DNA of 64,000 nucleotides from Umbelopsis ramanniana AG (lineage: Eukaryota > Mucoromycota > Umbelopsidomycetes > Umbelopsidales > Umbelopsidaceae): NCBI RefSeq assembly GCF_025399195.1, contig NW_026252098.1, positions 186,001 through 250,000 on the forward strand, written 5' to 3'. The notes under the pieces are model-generated. The model saw only the letters and a program-made list of their open reading frames with translations, did not search any database and was not told where the DNA came from. The translations under genes and the position numbers were made by a program. Of this stretch, positions 1-10,520 are shown piece after piece. Position 1 is the stretch's first letter. Each line of letters opens with the position of its first letter.

Positions 1-570
1 ATTTTGACAGCCGCACAGAATGGCAAGGAACCGTGGGACAGCCGCCTATGGAGCAACAAATCCAAAATGCACTGAAACAAAAAGATATATACATGTGAGT
101 ATTTGTCAGCGGTTGATTGTGATCCCACAAGTCTCTCAGTCATCTAATTTGCCAATTTTTCCTCATATCGTAGCTACTTTGGCCACAGTGGAGGCGAAGC
201 CTTCATCCGCGGACATGTAGTTCGGCAAGTCAAGCATTGTGCTGTTTCTTTGCTGATGGGTTGCAGTAGCGGGTTGATGAAACCAGTCGGCCAGTATGAT
301 CCGTACGGGAATGTCATCAACTATCTTCTTGCAGGGTGTCCAGCTGTCGTCGCTAACTTGTGGGATGTTACTGACAAGAGCATAGATCGATTCACGAAAT
401 CCATGATGATTCGGTGGGGATTGTTGGCACCACCAGGAAATCAAGATGCTTCACAATTCAAGGGATCTTCGCTGACGGAAGCAGTTGCGCATGCTCGTTT
501 CGACTGCCCTATGCAATATCTCATTGGCGCTGCTCCAGTCGTTTACGGCATCCCTGTATATCTCCAATAA
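1..570 (+). CDS. ESP1: Separase C-terminal protease domain (5' partial)
   Basis: Separase (peptidase C50) is the endoprotease that cleaves the cohesin kleisin subunit at anaphase onset. Two exons are visible, 1-94 and 174-570, joined at a GTGAGT donor and a TAG acceptor; the frame opens at base 3 and gives the last 162 residues. The joined frame shows the catalytic His in YFGHSGGEAF, then the catalytic Cys in LLMGCSSG (Cys codon 262-264), then the conserved segment with CPAVVANLWDVTDKSIDRF. This order is diagnostic for the caspase-like separase domain. The large N-terminal part lies before the window. The gene converges on the O-fucosyltransferase-like gene across 266 bp. Family assignment is firm; only the exact upstream exon edge is unknown. 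Confidence 0.93.
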
Positions 571-836
571 CATGTAATTTTTCTCACTCAAAACAATGAA
601 CATTTGTAATATAGTCTTTGTACTTTTTTTATGCATTTAATACGAATCGATTGGTCTATTAATGATGATCGGGATACTGTTGACGTACACAAGCAGTAAC
701 AAGGAGTGTGTTTTTCAAGGGGATGTGGTATTAGCAGTCCAATCCAGAAAATGAGAATATGATGGTGAGTTACTACAGCATTAGGATGAATAGAATGCAT
801 TCCGGTATTTTGAGTGGTAGCATGAAGTGAAACCAT

Positions 837-2499
837 CTAAACCTCTTCGTTGGTGAAAAACTTGGCGACACTTTGAATGTCGGCATCGCCTGGCAAGCTT
901 TGTCCAGCATCCTGTAGATCCTTTTGCTTTCTACGTTCTTCCATAATTCGAAGAGTGAAGCTGCTAGCCTTAGCACAAACACCAGGTTTTCCGGCCAGGA
1001 ACCATTGAGCTCTCATGGCCACTAATTTATCGACAATTCCCAAAACGCTAGCATCGGCGGGCTGAGAATTGGCTGGAACAGGAACAATGTTCCAGTTCTT
1101 TTCTGGGAGTTCGGCATAAGGTATTGGTTGGTTGGGTCGGTCAATTGTCGTGAGGGTTATGTTGAGATTGTCCAACAAATAGTTGATGGCTTCATGGTGA
1201 GCCGATTGAAGCTCTGAGAGCTTGAATGACATAGATTCTGGAGTACGTGTGGATGCATTTAACAGATGAGGGTAATCAGTCAGCAAAAACAGAGGTGGAT
1301 ATTGAGTCATGCCATTGTCTGCAACCAACTTCTGAATCTGCGACACTAAATCCTTTGCACAGTACACTAGGTTTTCGAGAGTCTCAAGTCGTTCCATACG
1401 CCAATGGATGGCCACAAAAGGTGTTAGACTATCGGCAATGCCTTTAGCAATGTTCACCCAGGTAGAGCTGTATTTGAGTGGTTCCTGAACCTCTAGGTCT
1501 TCAATGTATGGGAATCTATCCATGTTATAATTAGTCTTTCCACATTTACCCTTAAAAGAGAGCATGTGAAATTGGCCATTATGCCTAGCAGCTCACCTTC
1601 GATCATAGTACAAATTGATGACATCCAAGGAAGGAATATCCGTTACTTTACCATTAGCATAACCGTCGTTGAGGGAATGATCTGACATAGCTGTCTGAAG
1701 AATCTGTGAGTAATTTCCTTGGCGTCGGTCAGATCTCTCTGGATCTTCCAAGACGAAACGCTTGGTGGTTCTGCCTTCGAAATTCATGTAATGCTGCATA
1801 CAATTTTGTACACCATCCAAGAAGTGGAAATTTTCATTGACTTCAACATAGAGTTCCTGTGCAGTAGGCTTGATGGCAATTTGAGCACGTTCTCTAGCCC
1901 ATTCCTTAAAATCTTCCAAACTGATGTAGTTGAAAAACCTTTTGTTATTATCCAGCCATTCGTAAGAATAGTAGAAACTGAATGGCAGTCTCCGACATAC
2001 GCCCAGATGCGAACTATGCACATTTGGAAGTACAATGGTACGGTCCAGACGGCCGGAAAGGAAGGCAAGTTGGCGAAAGTGCATTTGCGCCTTCGATTCT
2101 TGTAATAGCAAATCAGGAGAGCAGGCATTAGGCGGAGTTGAAAGATGGGCTAAAGTAATTGCAGTTTGTACACATACCTTGTTCAGTAATAGTTATGGGA
2201 AGGAGGAAACGGCAGTTATCACGCCCACAGTACTTCCGATCAATGAGTTTTCTCTGATTTTCAGCTGTCTCTTCTTCTCGACTGGTGTCAATTCTGATGT
2301 CTTCCAAGAGTTCGTGATCTTCTGGTTTAACATATTCTACAGTGATATCTTCTTCAACAACGATAGGCCGGGTGGGTGGCGTATAAGCAGTAGTTGATGG
2401 CTTGCCTAGATTTAAGGACACAAAAAAAAACAAAGCGATGCACAGTAGTGCAAAGGCAATGTACTGCCTAGATGGCCGTCTAGATAGACGAAATGCCAT
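837..2499 (-). CDS. GDP-fucose protein O-fucosyltransferase-like type II membrane protein
   Basis: Three exons on the minus strand (2499-2178, 2149-1597, 1515-837) give 517 residues. A short basic N-terminus is followed by one hydrophobic segment (IAFALLCIALFFFVSL, about residues 15-30), the layout of a Golgi/ER type II glycosyltransferase. The middle has LPNVHSSHLGVCRRLPFSFY and the C-terminal half has FVAIHWRMERLETLENLVYC, resembling the HxR-type donor motif of the GDP-fucose protein O-fucosyltransferase fold. The second intron is only 81 bp. Its GATAG acceptor restores the run DRRFPYIEDLEVQ; reading on from the previous exon without splicing hits TGA at once. I infer protein O-fucosylation or a related GT-B transferase role; the acceptor is unknown. 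Confidence 0.75.
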
Positions 2500-2679
2500 T
2501 GTGTACAAATTAGAGAAATTAGATGACCTTAGTGCGGGGCAGACTTCAATTTTTTTCTGATTGGCTGCCAATACAGCAATATCTCCCTCTGCGTTCTAAA
2601 TTTGAATTTGCACAGTCAAATTAGACTTCTCAGCGGTGTATTAAAGATCATGACTAAAGGCTATTGTGGCCAAAGTTAA

Positions 2680-2687
2680 TATAAAAA
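2680..2687 (+). promoter_or_regulatory. TATA box of the acyl-CoA dehydrogenase gene
   Basis: TATAAAAA lies 48 bp before the ATG at 2735, followed by a C-rich stretch (CCCCACACTTCAAC) that runs into the start codon. Spacing and sequence fit a strong core promoter with a short leader. Assigned by position only. Confidence 0.55.
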
Positions 2688-2734
2688 GCCGACCCCAGAC
2701 ACGCTCTGGTCTGCACATTTCCCCACACTTCAAC

Positions 2735-4356
2735 ATGGCCTGTAACACTCTTGTCGATATTACCAAGCTGTCTCCAAAATTCCAAGATCTCTATGCTAAG
2801 GCTAAGGATTTCGTCGAGGTTTGTGTTCCCACAGGTCCTTCACCCTTCCGCGGGAACCGTGATGTCAAACGACAATGCTAACGTTAAGCATCCCCATAGA
2901 ATGAATGTATTCCTGCTGAACCTCTTTTCGCTGCACAAATGGGTCAAGGTGATCAACGCTGGAAGGTGAGTCAGAGTATACGATTAACTATCAGTACACG
3001 GCCGATTGATTTGCTAACGGACGATATTACTCTTCTCAAGGTGATTCCTCCTGTTATCGAGGATTTGAAGAAGAAGGCCCGCAGTCTTGGTCTTTGGAAT
3101 TTGTTCTTGGGTCGCGATTATGCTGAGGGTGCTGGCTTGACCAATTTGGAATATTCATTGATCGCTGAACTTACCGGACGTTGCCCACATCTTGCTCCCG
3201 AATCAATGAACTGCTCGGCTCCTGATACTGGTAACATGGAAGTCTTTGCAAAGTACGGTAACGCAGCTCAAAAGAAGAAGTGGCTGGAACCCCTTCTTCA
3301 AGGAAAGATCCGATCCGCATTTGCCATGACTGAAAAGAGAGTTGCATCTTCTGATGCCACCAATATTGAAACCAGCATTGTCAGAAATGGCAATGAATAT
3401 GTTATCAACGGTTTGAAGTGGTGGATCTCTGGTGCTGGTGACCCTCGTTGCGCAGTCTATCTTGTCATGGGCAAGACCGACCCCAACAACAAGAACCCTC
3501 ACAGACAACAATCCATCATCATCGTACCAGCAGGTACTCCTGGTGTCACCGTTGTCAGACCTATGCATGTCTTTGGCTATGACGATGCGCCTGAAGGTCA
3601 CTGCGAGATCGTCTTCAAGGACGTCCGCGTCCCTCTTGAGAACATGGTCTTGGGTGAAGGTCGTGGTTTCGAAATCATTCAGGGTCGTCTTGGTCCTGGT
3701 CGTATTCATCACTGGTAATGTGACTTTCAGTTTCTATATATCTCACTCATGTTGGCGCACACATTAATTTCATTTTATATTATCAGCATGCGTTCCATTG
3801 GTATGGCCGAGAGAGCATTGGAGTACATGATGGCTCGTGTTACTGACCCCAGCCGTCGTACTTTCGGTAAATATCTTTACGAGCATGGCACTATCGTTGC
3901 TGATATTGCCAAGAGCCGTATGGACATTGACCAAGCTAGATTCATGGTTCTCAATGCTGCCAAGAGAATCGATGAAGTTAAGGCTAAGGGCGCTATGAAG
4001 GAAATTGGAATGGCCAAGGTAATTTGTCTGAATAAGCTCGATCTTGGTAACAAGCTTGGTCGGAGTACTAATCAAACTATGTGTATTTTACTCAGGCCAT
4101 CGTCCCAACTATGCTTCTCACGGTCCTTGATCGTGCCATGCAAGCTCACGGTGCTGCTGGTATCAGCCAAGATTTCCCTCTCGCTCGCTGGTACGCCAGT
4201 GGTCGTACTCTCCGTTATGCTGACGGCCCTGATGAAGTTCACATCGCCCAGATTGGCAAGGTCGAACTTCGCAGAGCCGAAGGTATCAAGCAGCAATTCG
4301 AGAAGCGCGATAACGCTTCTGCAAAATTGCTTGCTGATAACAAGCCCAAGCTCTAA
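2735..4356 (+). CDS. Acyl-CoA dehydrogenase, ACAD10/ACAD11 type
   Basis: FAD-dependent acyl-CoA alpha,beta-dehydrogenation in fatty-acid beta-oxidation. Five exons (2735-2818, 2900-2965, 3041-3714, 3787-4018, 4096-4356) give 438 residues, the usual family length. Visible landmarks are SFAMTE-type [62 protein letters not shown] and the C-terminal [17 protein letters not shown], whose Glu is the usual catalytic base in this subfamily. The C-terminus ends KPKL, a weak match to a peroxisomal PTS1 tripeptide, so a peroxisomal location is possible but not shown. The start is set by the first ATG after the TATA box. The next gene begins 197 bp after the stop on the same strand. Confidence 0.92.
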
Positions 4357-4553
4357 AGCGCTTTGTACAGTGTTGTTAATAAAAATAAAAAAAGATGTAT
4401 TCCAGAGGTGTAACCCATCCATACAAAATCGTCTTCAGGGTCCATGATCGTCGTGGCAAAATATTAGAGCGCCGTTTGAACAATTTACTTTTTAAAGGTG
4501 GGGTTTTGCCCCTTGGGAAAGGCAATCCCATTGCGCGATCTTTGTTCTCTCTA

Positions 4554-7142
4554 ATGGAAATGTCTAATCACGAACTTGGTCAACTTCTTATATGTGGTTT
4601 TGATGGCCTGGAACCTACCCAAGGCATTTTAGACCTTATAAAAAACCATGGACTGGGCTCCGTTATCTTGTTTTCTCGTAACATCGATACACCCGAGCAA
4701 GTGCTTAAGATGACATCTAAGTTGCAGCAAGCCGCCAAGGATGCTGGTCATACTCGACCCTTGCTCATCGCAGCTGACCAAGAAAATGGTGTTGTTCGTC
4801 GTCTGGGATCGGCGGGTACTTATTTCCCGGGCAACATGGCCCTTGGTGCCATCCGCAGCACCGAGAATGCGAAACAAGTGGCCGTGGCTACATCTAAAGA
4901 ATTACTTGCTTTGGGAATTAACTGGAACTTGGCTCCTTCGCTGGATGTAAACAACAACGCTCTCAATCCTGTTATTGGTGTTCGTTCTTACGGTGAGGAT
5001 CCTGAATTAGTTGGCAGGCTCGGCGCTGCTCAAGTCAAGGGCTACCAAGAGTCGAAAGTTGCTACTAGTGTGAAGCATTTCCCCGGTCATGGAGATACAG
5101 CCACTGATTCTCACTTGGGAGTTCCTGTGATTGATAAATCCGTAGAAGATCTTGAAAAGGTTGAACTTATCCCCTTTCGCCGAGTAATTGCTTCCGCCGA
5201 TCCAGCTTCTGTTATGGTGGCCCACATGTCACTTCCTCAGATTATTAAGAAGATCGATGGAAAGCATCAACTGGTTGCCAGCATTTGCAGAGAAGTACCC
5301 TATGATTTGCTACGCAAGCGCATAGGTTATGAAGGTCTTATTGTTACCGATTGTTTGGAGATGGATGCAGTCAAGGACACTTTTGGAACTCCTGAAGGAG
5401 CTGTTCTTGCTCTCAAAGGAGGAAACGACATGGCTATGATTTCACATACTTTGGACTTTCAACTTCAAGCATTTGACCTTGTGAACAAGGCCTATCAATG
5501 TGCAGAACTCAATGCTGAGGAAATCAAGGCATCTCTTGCAAGAGTGGCTTCCCTCAAGGACAAGTTTATCGACTGGGAAAGTGCATTTCCATCTGAGCAA
5601 GGCCTGAAGGTTGTAGGCGATCCGCAACACACTCAAATTCGAGACGAACTATACGATAAGGTTCCAACCATTGTCCGCGATCGCACCAACATATTGCCAC
5701 TGGCGTTACCTAAATCGGAGAAGCTTCTTTTCTTGGCTGCCCATGTGCCACTGACGCTTGCCATTGATTCAGAGCCGAATCCATTTGCTTCTTTCTATCA
5801 AAGCATTGTCAAACGCCATGAGAATACTGTTGACATTACTTTCTATGAGGACCAACACACTGATTCTGAGATTGAAAAGGCCATCTCCGAAGCGGCTACT
5901 ATTATTATTGGTACCGCCAATGCAAATTTGCATCCCTTCCAAGAGGTCATGGTCAAGCGTGCTATTGCTTCAGGAAGGCCGGTTATCGTCACTGCCGTCA
6001 TTAATCCTTATGACCTAATGGTATTTCCAGAACTTGATACATACCTCGTCACATACGAATATACCCCTCCTGCACATGAAGCTGCAGTCAAGGTTATTTT
6101 TGGCGAAATTCAAGCGACATCTAAGCTACCGGTATCTCTGCCAGGTATCGGCCAGTATGACTCCCAACCTGAACATGAATGGTCTATTGCATCATATGAC
6201 GAAAAACGTGACTTTGATGAAGTCAAGAAGCTTTGGGACATTTGTCTGCCGGACTGGCCCCTCTCTGCTGAAAAATTTGGCTTCGTATTGACCAACGGAC
6301 CAAACCCTGCGCACTACGTCATTCGATTGAAGACTGATGGAGTCATTGGATTTGCATCTACTTTTGCTACTTCAGAAAAAAAGACAGTGACAGGTCACTT
6401 GAGTCTTATTTTGGTATCTCCCGAGCACCGGGGTCAAGGCGCTGGCATCCTTTTGCACGAAACTGGAATGCACAGGCTGAGAAGTTTACCAAACATACAA
6501 AGCGTCCAGCTCGGTGGCATTTACCCTCGCTTCTTTTGTGGTGTACCTGAAAATCTAGGTCCAAAGACTCTGGATTTTTTCAAAAACCGCGGCTGGGTTA
6601 TGTCTAAGGAACCAGTTTGGGATCTCATCCAAGACTTGACTAACTACGAAACTGACCAAGTCATCAGCAATCGCATGAAGAAGGAAAATATACATTTCAG
6701 CCGCATAACGCCCTCTCGACTATGGGAGCTTTTGGCATTCCAAGAAAGGTACTTTGACTTCTGGCTGAGCACCTATCAACACCACGCCGAATTGGGTGAC
6801 TTCCAAGACCTGATTGTTGCCAGGGAAGGAGATGAGGACGGTAAGATCGTGGGAAGTCTTGTCCTGTATACAGCTTGTGGTTCTCATCCAAGAAGAAGTG
6901 ACGTGCCATGGTCCGACTCGGCCTTATATGGAGACGATTGTGGTGGTATGTCTTGTGTCGGCGTTGCAGATGAACAACGAGGCAGAGGCATCGGCCTTGG
7001 CATTGTTGCTTATGCAAACGAAGTGCTTAAGCGAAGGGGCGTCAAGAATTCTTATGTTGATTGGGTCGAAGCCGTAGGATTTTACAAACGTACTGGTTAC
7101 TCTGTATGGCGTGGATATTACATGAGCTCGAGACAAGTATAG
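4554..7142 (+). CDS. GH3 beta-N-acetylglucosaminidase fused to GNAT acetyltransferase domains
   Basis: Single-exon gene, 862 residues from the ATG at 4554. The open frame runs upstream to 4395, but the extra residues do not resemble the family. Residues about 1-340 are a NagZ-type glycoside hydrolase family 3 barrel: KHFPGHGDTATDSH (about 174-187) carries the His loop typical of GH3 N-acetylglucosaminidases, and IVTDCLEMDAV places the expected nucleophile Asp near residue 266. A second GH3 sandwich-like region follows. From about residue 540 come two GNAT folds, with acetyl-CoA loop motifs EHRGQGAG (about 624) and EQRGRGIGLG (about 806). There is no signal peptide, so cytosolic chitin or GlcNAc recycling is likely. 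The architecture is known from a Rhizomucor miehei enzyme. Whether the GNAT domains are active is not visible. Confidence 0.93.
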   Translation: MEMSNHELGQLLICGFDGLEPTQGILDLIKNHGLGSVILFSRNIDTPEQVLKMTSKLQQAAKDAGHTRPLLIAADQENGVVRRLGSAGTYFPGNMALGAIRSTENAKQVAVATSKELLALGINWNLAPSLDVNNNALNPVIGVRSYGEDPELVGRLGAAQVKGYQESKVATSVKHFPGHGDTATDSHLGVPVIDKSVEDLEKVELIPFRRVIASADPASVMVAHMSLPQIIKKIDGKHQLVASICREVPYDLLRKRIGYEGLIVTDCLEMDAVKDTFGTPEGAVLALKGGNDMAMISHTLDFQLQAFDLVNKAYQCAELNAEEIKASLARVASLKDKFIDWESAFPSEQGLKVVGDPQHTQIRDELYDKVPTIVRDRTNILPLALPKSEKLLFLAAHVPLTLAIDSEPNPFASFYQSIVKRHENTVDITFYEDQHTDSEIEKAISEAATIIIGTANANLHPFQEVMVKRAIASGRPVIVTAVINPYDLMVFPELDTYLVTYEYTPPAHEAAVKVIFGEIQATSKLPVSLPGIGQYDSQPEHEWSIASYDEKRDFDEVKKLWDICLPDWPLSAEKFGFVLTNGPNPAHYVIRLKTDGVIGFASTFATSEKKTVTGHLSLILVSPEHRGQGAGILLHETGMHRLRSLPNIQSVQLGGIYPRFFCGVPENLGPKTLDFFKNRGWVMSKEPVWDLIQDLTNYETDQVISNRMKKENIHFSRITPSRLWELLAFQERYFDFWLSTYQHHAELGDFQDLIVAREGDEDGKIVGSLVLYTACGSHPRRSDVPWSDSALYGDDCGGMSCVGVADEQRGRGIGLGIVAYANEVLKRRGVKNSYVDWVEAVGFYKRTGYSVWRGYYMSSRQV

Positions 7143-7348
7143 TCTCTGTTAAACCGCGAGCTTGGAAACCTGGATATCCTTAATTGGCCATGCGCAATTT
7201 TGCAATTTAGAAAAGAATAAAAAATTATATACAAAAAAAAAAAAAGCATGCTCTCTCTGAGTTTCATTGGGGTGTACAAAACAGGAGGCTTATTTTTCGT
7301 TGGCCTTCCTCTTAATCCATTGCTTCTTCATTCGTTCAATCATCCGGC

Positions 7349-9861
7349 ATGTCTGCCGCTGCCATTGTCACTCCTTCACATCAAGATTTATTGAGTAGAG
7401 ACTCAAAAACATCTTCCACCCTATTCCAAGGAAATGTTGACCAATATCCACCTGATGTTGAAAATACTTTGGATGCCGCTTCTGGAACCGCTCGCACACC
7501 TCGACCTCAATTGAAAAATCTACCCTCCAGAAAAGACTCTTTACCCGAATTACAGAAGATACCTAGTGGACCGCGTAGGTCAAAAACAGCAAACCATGTT
7601 TTACAGTCGTTATCACAGCCCATAGTGGCCACCCCTGAATCAGATACCACTCTTAGCCCTGAAACATCCACTTCGCTGACCAAAAGAATATCGAAAGTTC
7701 GCCCTGTCATTCGTCGTAATACAACAGGGCCAGATGCCATACCTAGCGAAGACCTTGACTTAACGCCAGCTTCTCGCAAAAGACAATCATTTAAACGGCT
7801 ATCCAGAAGGCGACGCGACGACGATGATGATAGAGTTATTATCGGTATTCGCATCGCCGAAGGTCATCAGAACTACGTCCTCATGTACAACATGCTCACT
7901 GGTATTCGCATTGCCGTAAGCTTTCTTTCTTCTTTTCCTATGTAGCTGCCTAAGCCTTCCCCCTATACTGCTTGATCATCATCCCAAACACCCATTCCAA
8001 TATGTTACCTCCTGCTTACGCAACAAAATTAATTCCAACAGGTTGGGCGAGTTAGTGCGAAACCAAGTCATCCCCTCGCTGATGAAGACTTTCTTGCTGC
8101 GCATAAGCTTGTCTTTGATGTGTATGTATAAAAAAAAATAGCTGTGTCACAAATTACATTTCATGCCATTTTTACTAATCACTCCTTATCTTATTGTCTT
8201 TTCCATTCTATCAGTACCGGTAATGAATTGACTCCTGGAGCAAGATATGACTTCAAATTCAAAGATTATGCACCTTGGGTTTTCCGACAAATTCGAGAAA
8301 AGTTTAACATCGACCCAGCCGACTATTTGGTAGGGACACAAAACAAAAAGTATATGCATCCACCATGTTTCCCTTCTCCTTTTGTAATCCCAATTTCTTT
8401 TTTTTTTTTTCTCTCTTCTAGATTTCGCTCACCAGTAAATACATTCTGTCCGAACTGGGTTCACCCGGCAAGAGTGGAAGCTTCTTTTATTACTCTCGAG
8501 ACTATCGCTTCATTATTAAAACCATTAGTCATACGGAGCACAAGTTCATGCGCAGCATTTTAAAAGAGTACCATGAAGTAAGAAATAATTTAAGGATACT
8601 GAAAGTTTTTTAAACTTTGCTTACTGACCTTTTCTCAACATTCGTCCAATTTGCTCCTGTTGTTTGTTCTATTAATAGCATGTCAACAGCCATCCAAACA
8701 CTTTACTTTGTAGATACTATGGACTTCATCGCGTTAAGCTGCCTCGAGGTAGAAAGATCCATTTCGTAGTTATGGCCAACGTTTTCCCTCCCAATAAGGA
8801 TGTACATGAAACGTTTGATTTGAAGGTAAGACACCTGCAATATTTAAAACATGAATTAGAAACTATACCTAACCGCTATGATCATCATGCTAGGGTTCCA
8901 AATATGGCCGTCTTCTTGCAGAAGAAGAGATTCAAAGAAATCCAAATGCTGTTATGAAGGATCTGAACTGGGAAAAGAAGGGTCGAAAGCTTGCTTTGGG
9001 TCCTCGCAAACGACGTCTCTTTATTCAGCAACTGGTTCTTGATGTCAGGGTATGTTTTTAAACCTCGTGCACACCTTCCTGCGATATTATAAAATGAAAG
9101 CTGAGCACTAACTATCTACTCCTATTTTTGTACTTTAAATAATTGCCCTCCTTCTTCAGCTCTTGACGCGACTGAATATCATGGACTATAGTCTGTTGAT
9201 AGGAGTGCATGATATGATTCGTGGTAACAAGGACAACATTCGTGACTCAACACTACAAACCTTCCAGCCCGATACTAAGACGGCAGAAAGACATGCTTCG
9301 GTTATGAAGCGACGTCAAAGCAAAGCTCAAGTTGTTCGAAAGGCCATCCGTGACACAAATCTCAATCGTATTGATATTTCTGAACTTCAAAATGAGAAGG
9401 ACGAGTAAGTAACACTAGTACGCGTTTGAATTTTTCCATATCGGTCTCATTTTAACGCTACCCTCTCTTTTAGTCGCAGCAGTAGTGCATTTTATTCAGA
9501 CGATGGTGGATTCCGATCGACTGACGAAAGTGACATGCCCACTAACCAGTTATACTTTATGGGTATCATTGATATCTTAACTCCGTACGACTTGAAGAAG
9601 AAATCTGAGCACTATTGGAAGTCCATGACCCTTGACAAGGTATGAAATTATATCGCTTATTAAATTATATTCCCAGTTGGTGGGTGGTATGAATCTTTTT
9701 CGCTAACCACACTTTGAACTCTTTAGCATGGCATTTCGGCTGTCAAGCCTTCAGAATATGGCCATCGTTTCGCATCGTACATGGTTAAGACCATTGAGTA
9801 TAACGAAGATATAACCACGGCTGTGGAAGAAGAAACTGCTGAAACCAAGAAGAATCAGTAG
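7349..9861 (+). CDS. MSS4: Phosphatidylinositol-4-phosphate 5-kinase
   Basis: Makes PI(4,5)P2 at the plasma membrane, controlling actin, endocytosis and cell-wall signalling. Nine exons (7349-7915, 8042-8121, 8215-8329, 8422-8577, 8679-8825, 8894-9049, 9160-9404, 9474-9639, 9727-9861) give 588 residues. The first about 150 residues are a low-complexity Ser/Thr/Pro and basic region ending [15 protein letters not shown]. The kinase core follows with [20 protein letters not shown] (glycine-rich loop and Lys), [40 protein letters not shown] and [20 protein letters not shown]. The ATG at 7349 is the first in frame. The enzyme is shorter than yeast Mss4, mostly at the N-terminus. The exon edges restore the family sequence without gaps. 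Confidence 0.93.
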
Positions 9862-10520
9862 ACCAGCCCAGCTCACTGCGAAAATTTACCCCAGCCTGTT
9901 TTTTTAATATACTTTTTGCTTTTTGCCATCATGTCCTTTTCCCCATTCCCTTCATTTTATTTTATCTTCAAAACGTATGTCCACAGTAGAAATTGATATA
10001 CCCTGGCCAAACTGTTATGTACTTCACCTTCTCCTATTATTCCATTTCATATATATCTATATATTGTGTATAACGGAAAGGAACGCTTCTGCGATCCTAC
10101 GGTATTCAATAAAAGAAAATCACCTTGCAGCCGGAGCGCTACGGGAATCCTGCATGGCTTACCGTATACTGGTCTTTCTCCGGTAAAACCAGCTCCCCGC
10201 AACACATATCTCACGCGGGATGTGTTTAACGATTTAACCTCATTTACAGAATAATTCAGCCGTGAGAAACGTAAAATCTATCAAGGCAATGAATAGAAAT
10301 TGCACGATGAATGCCGACACGAAGTAAAATTTGTTTGTAAAATTGACATCCTAAAGCGCAATGATAAGATGATTAAATCCACGATGTCTTATCAGTACGA
10401 GATAAATATTTAAACCCAGTTAAGCCAATCACGCCGACTGATCTCCCTTTGTCTTCCGAGGCATTTCGGTAGTGACGAAGTGGTTTCTTCTTCTGTTATC
10501 CTTTCTTTGCATACTCCACT
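9862..10520. other. Intergenic region: PIP5K 3' end and ammonium transporter promoter
   Basis: No gene seen in 659 bp. The left half is T-rich 3' untranslated sequence; the right 160 bp hold a cluster of GATA motifs (separate entry) upstream of the ammonium transporter. Confidence 0.6.
10363..10406. promoter_or_regulatory. GATA-factor site cluster upstream of the ammonium transporter
   Basis: Three GATA cores lie within 44 bp: GATAAG at 10363-10368, CTTATC (inverse GATAAG) at 10388-10393 and GATAAA at 10401-10406. They sit 115-158 bp before the transporter ATG. Fungal ammonium permease genes are classic targets of the AreA/NIT2 GATA activators, which prefer paired GATAA sites, so nitrogen-metabolite control is a reasonable inference. 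Binding is not shown by sequence alone. Confidence 0.55.

Noticed and set aside
1516..1596. A 12-base intron (GTGAGCTGCTAG) that would also keep the O-fucosyltransferase frame.
   Set aside because: Too short for any spliceosome; an 81-base intron ending in GGATAG keeps phase and gives a better family match.
3203..3712. 169-codon antisense frame within the acyl-CoA dehydrogenase gene.
   Set aside because: Shadow of a strongly conserved coding exon on the other strand.
4395..4553. Upstream extension of the GH3-GNAT frame (53 extra codons).
   Set aside because: Overlaps the 3' flank of the dehydrogenase gene, shows no family similarity, and the ATG at 4554 fits the known start of the GH3 domain.
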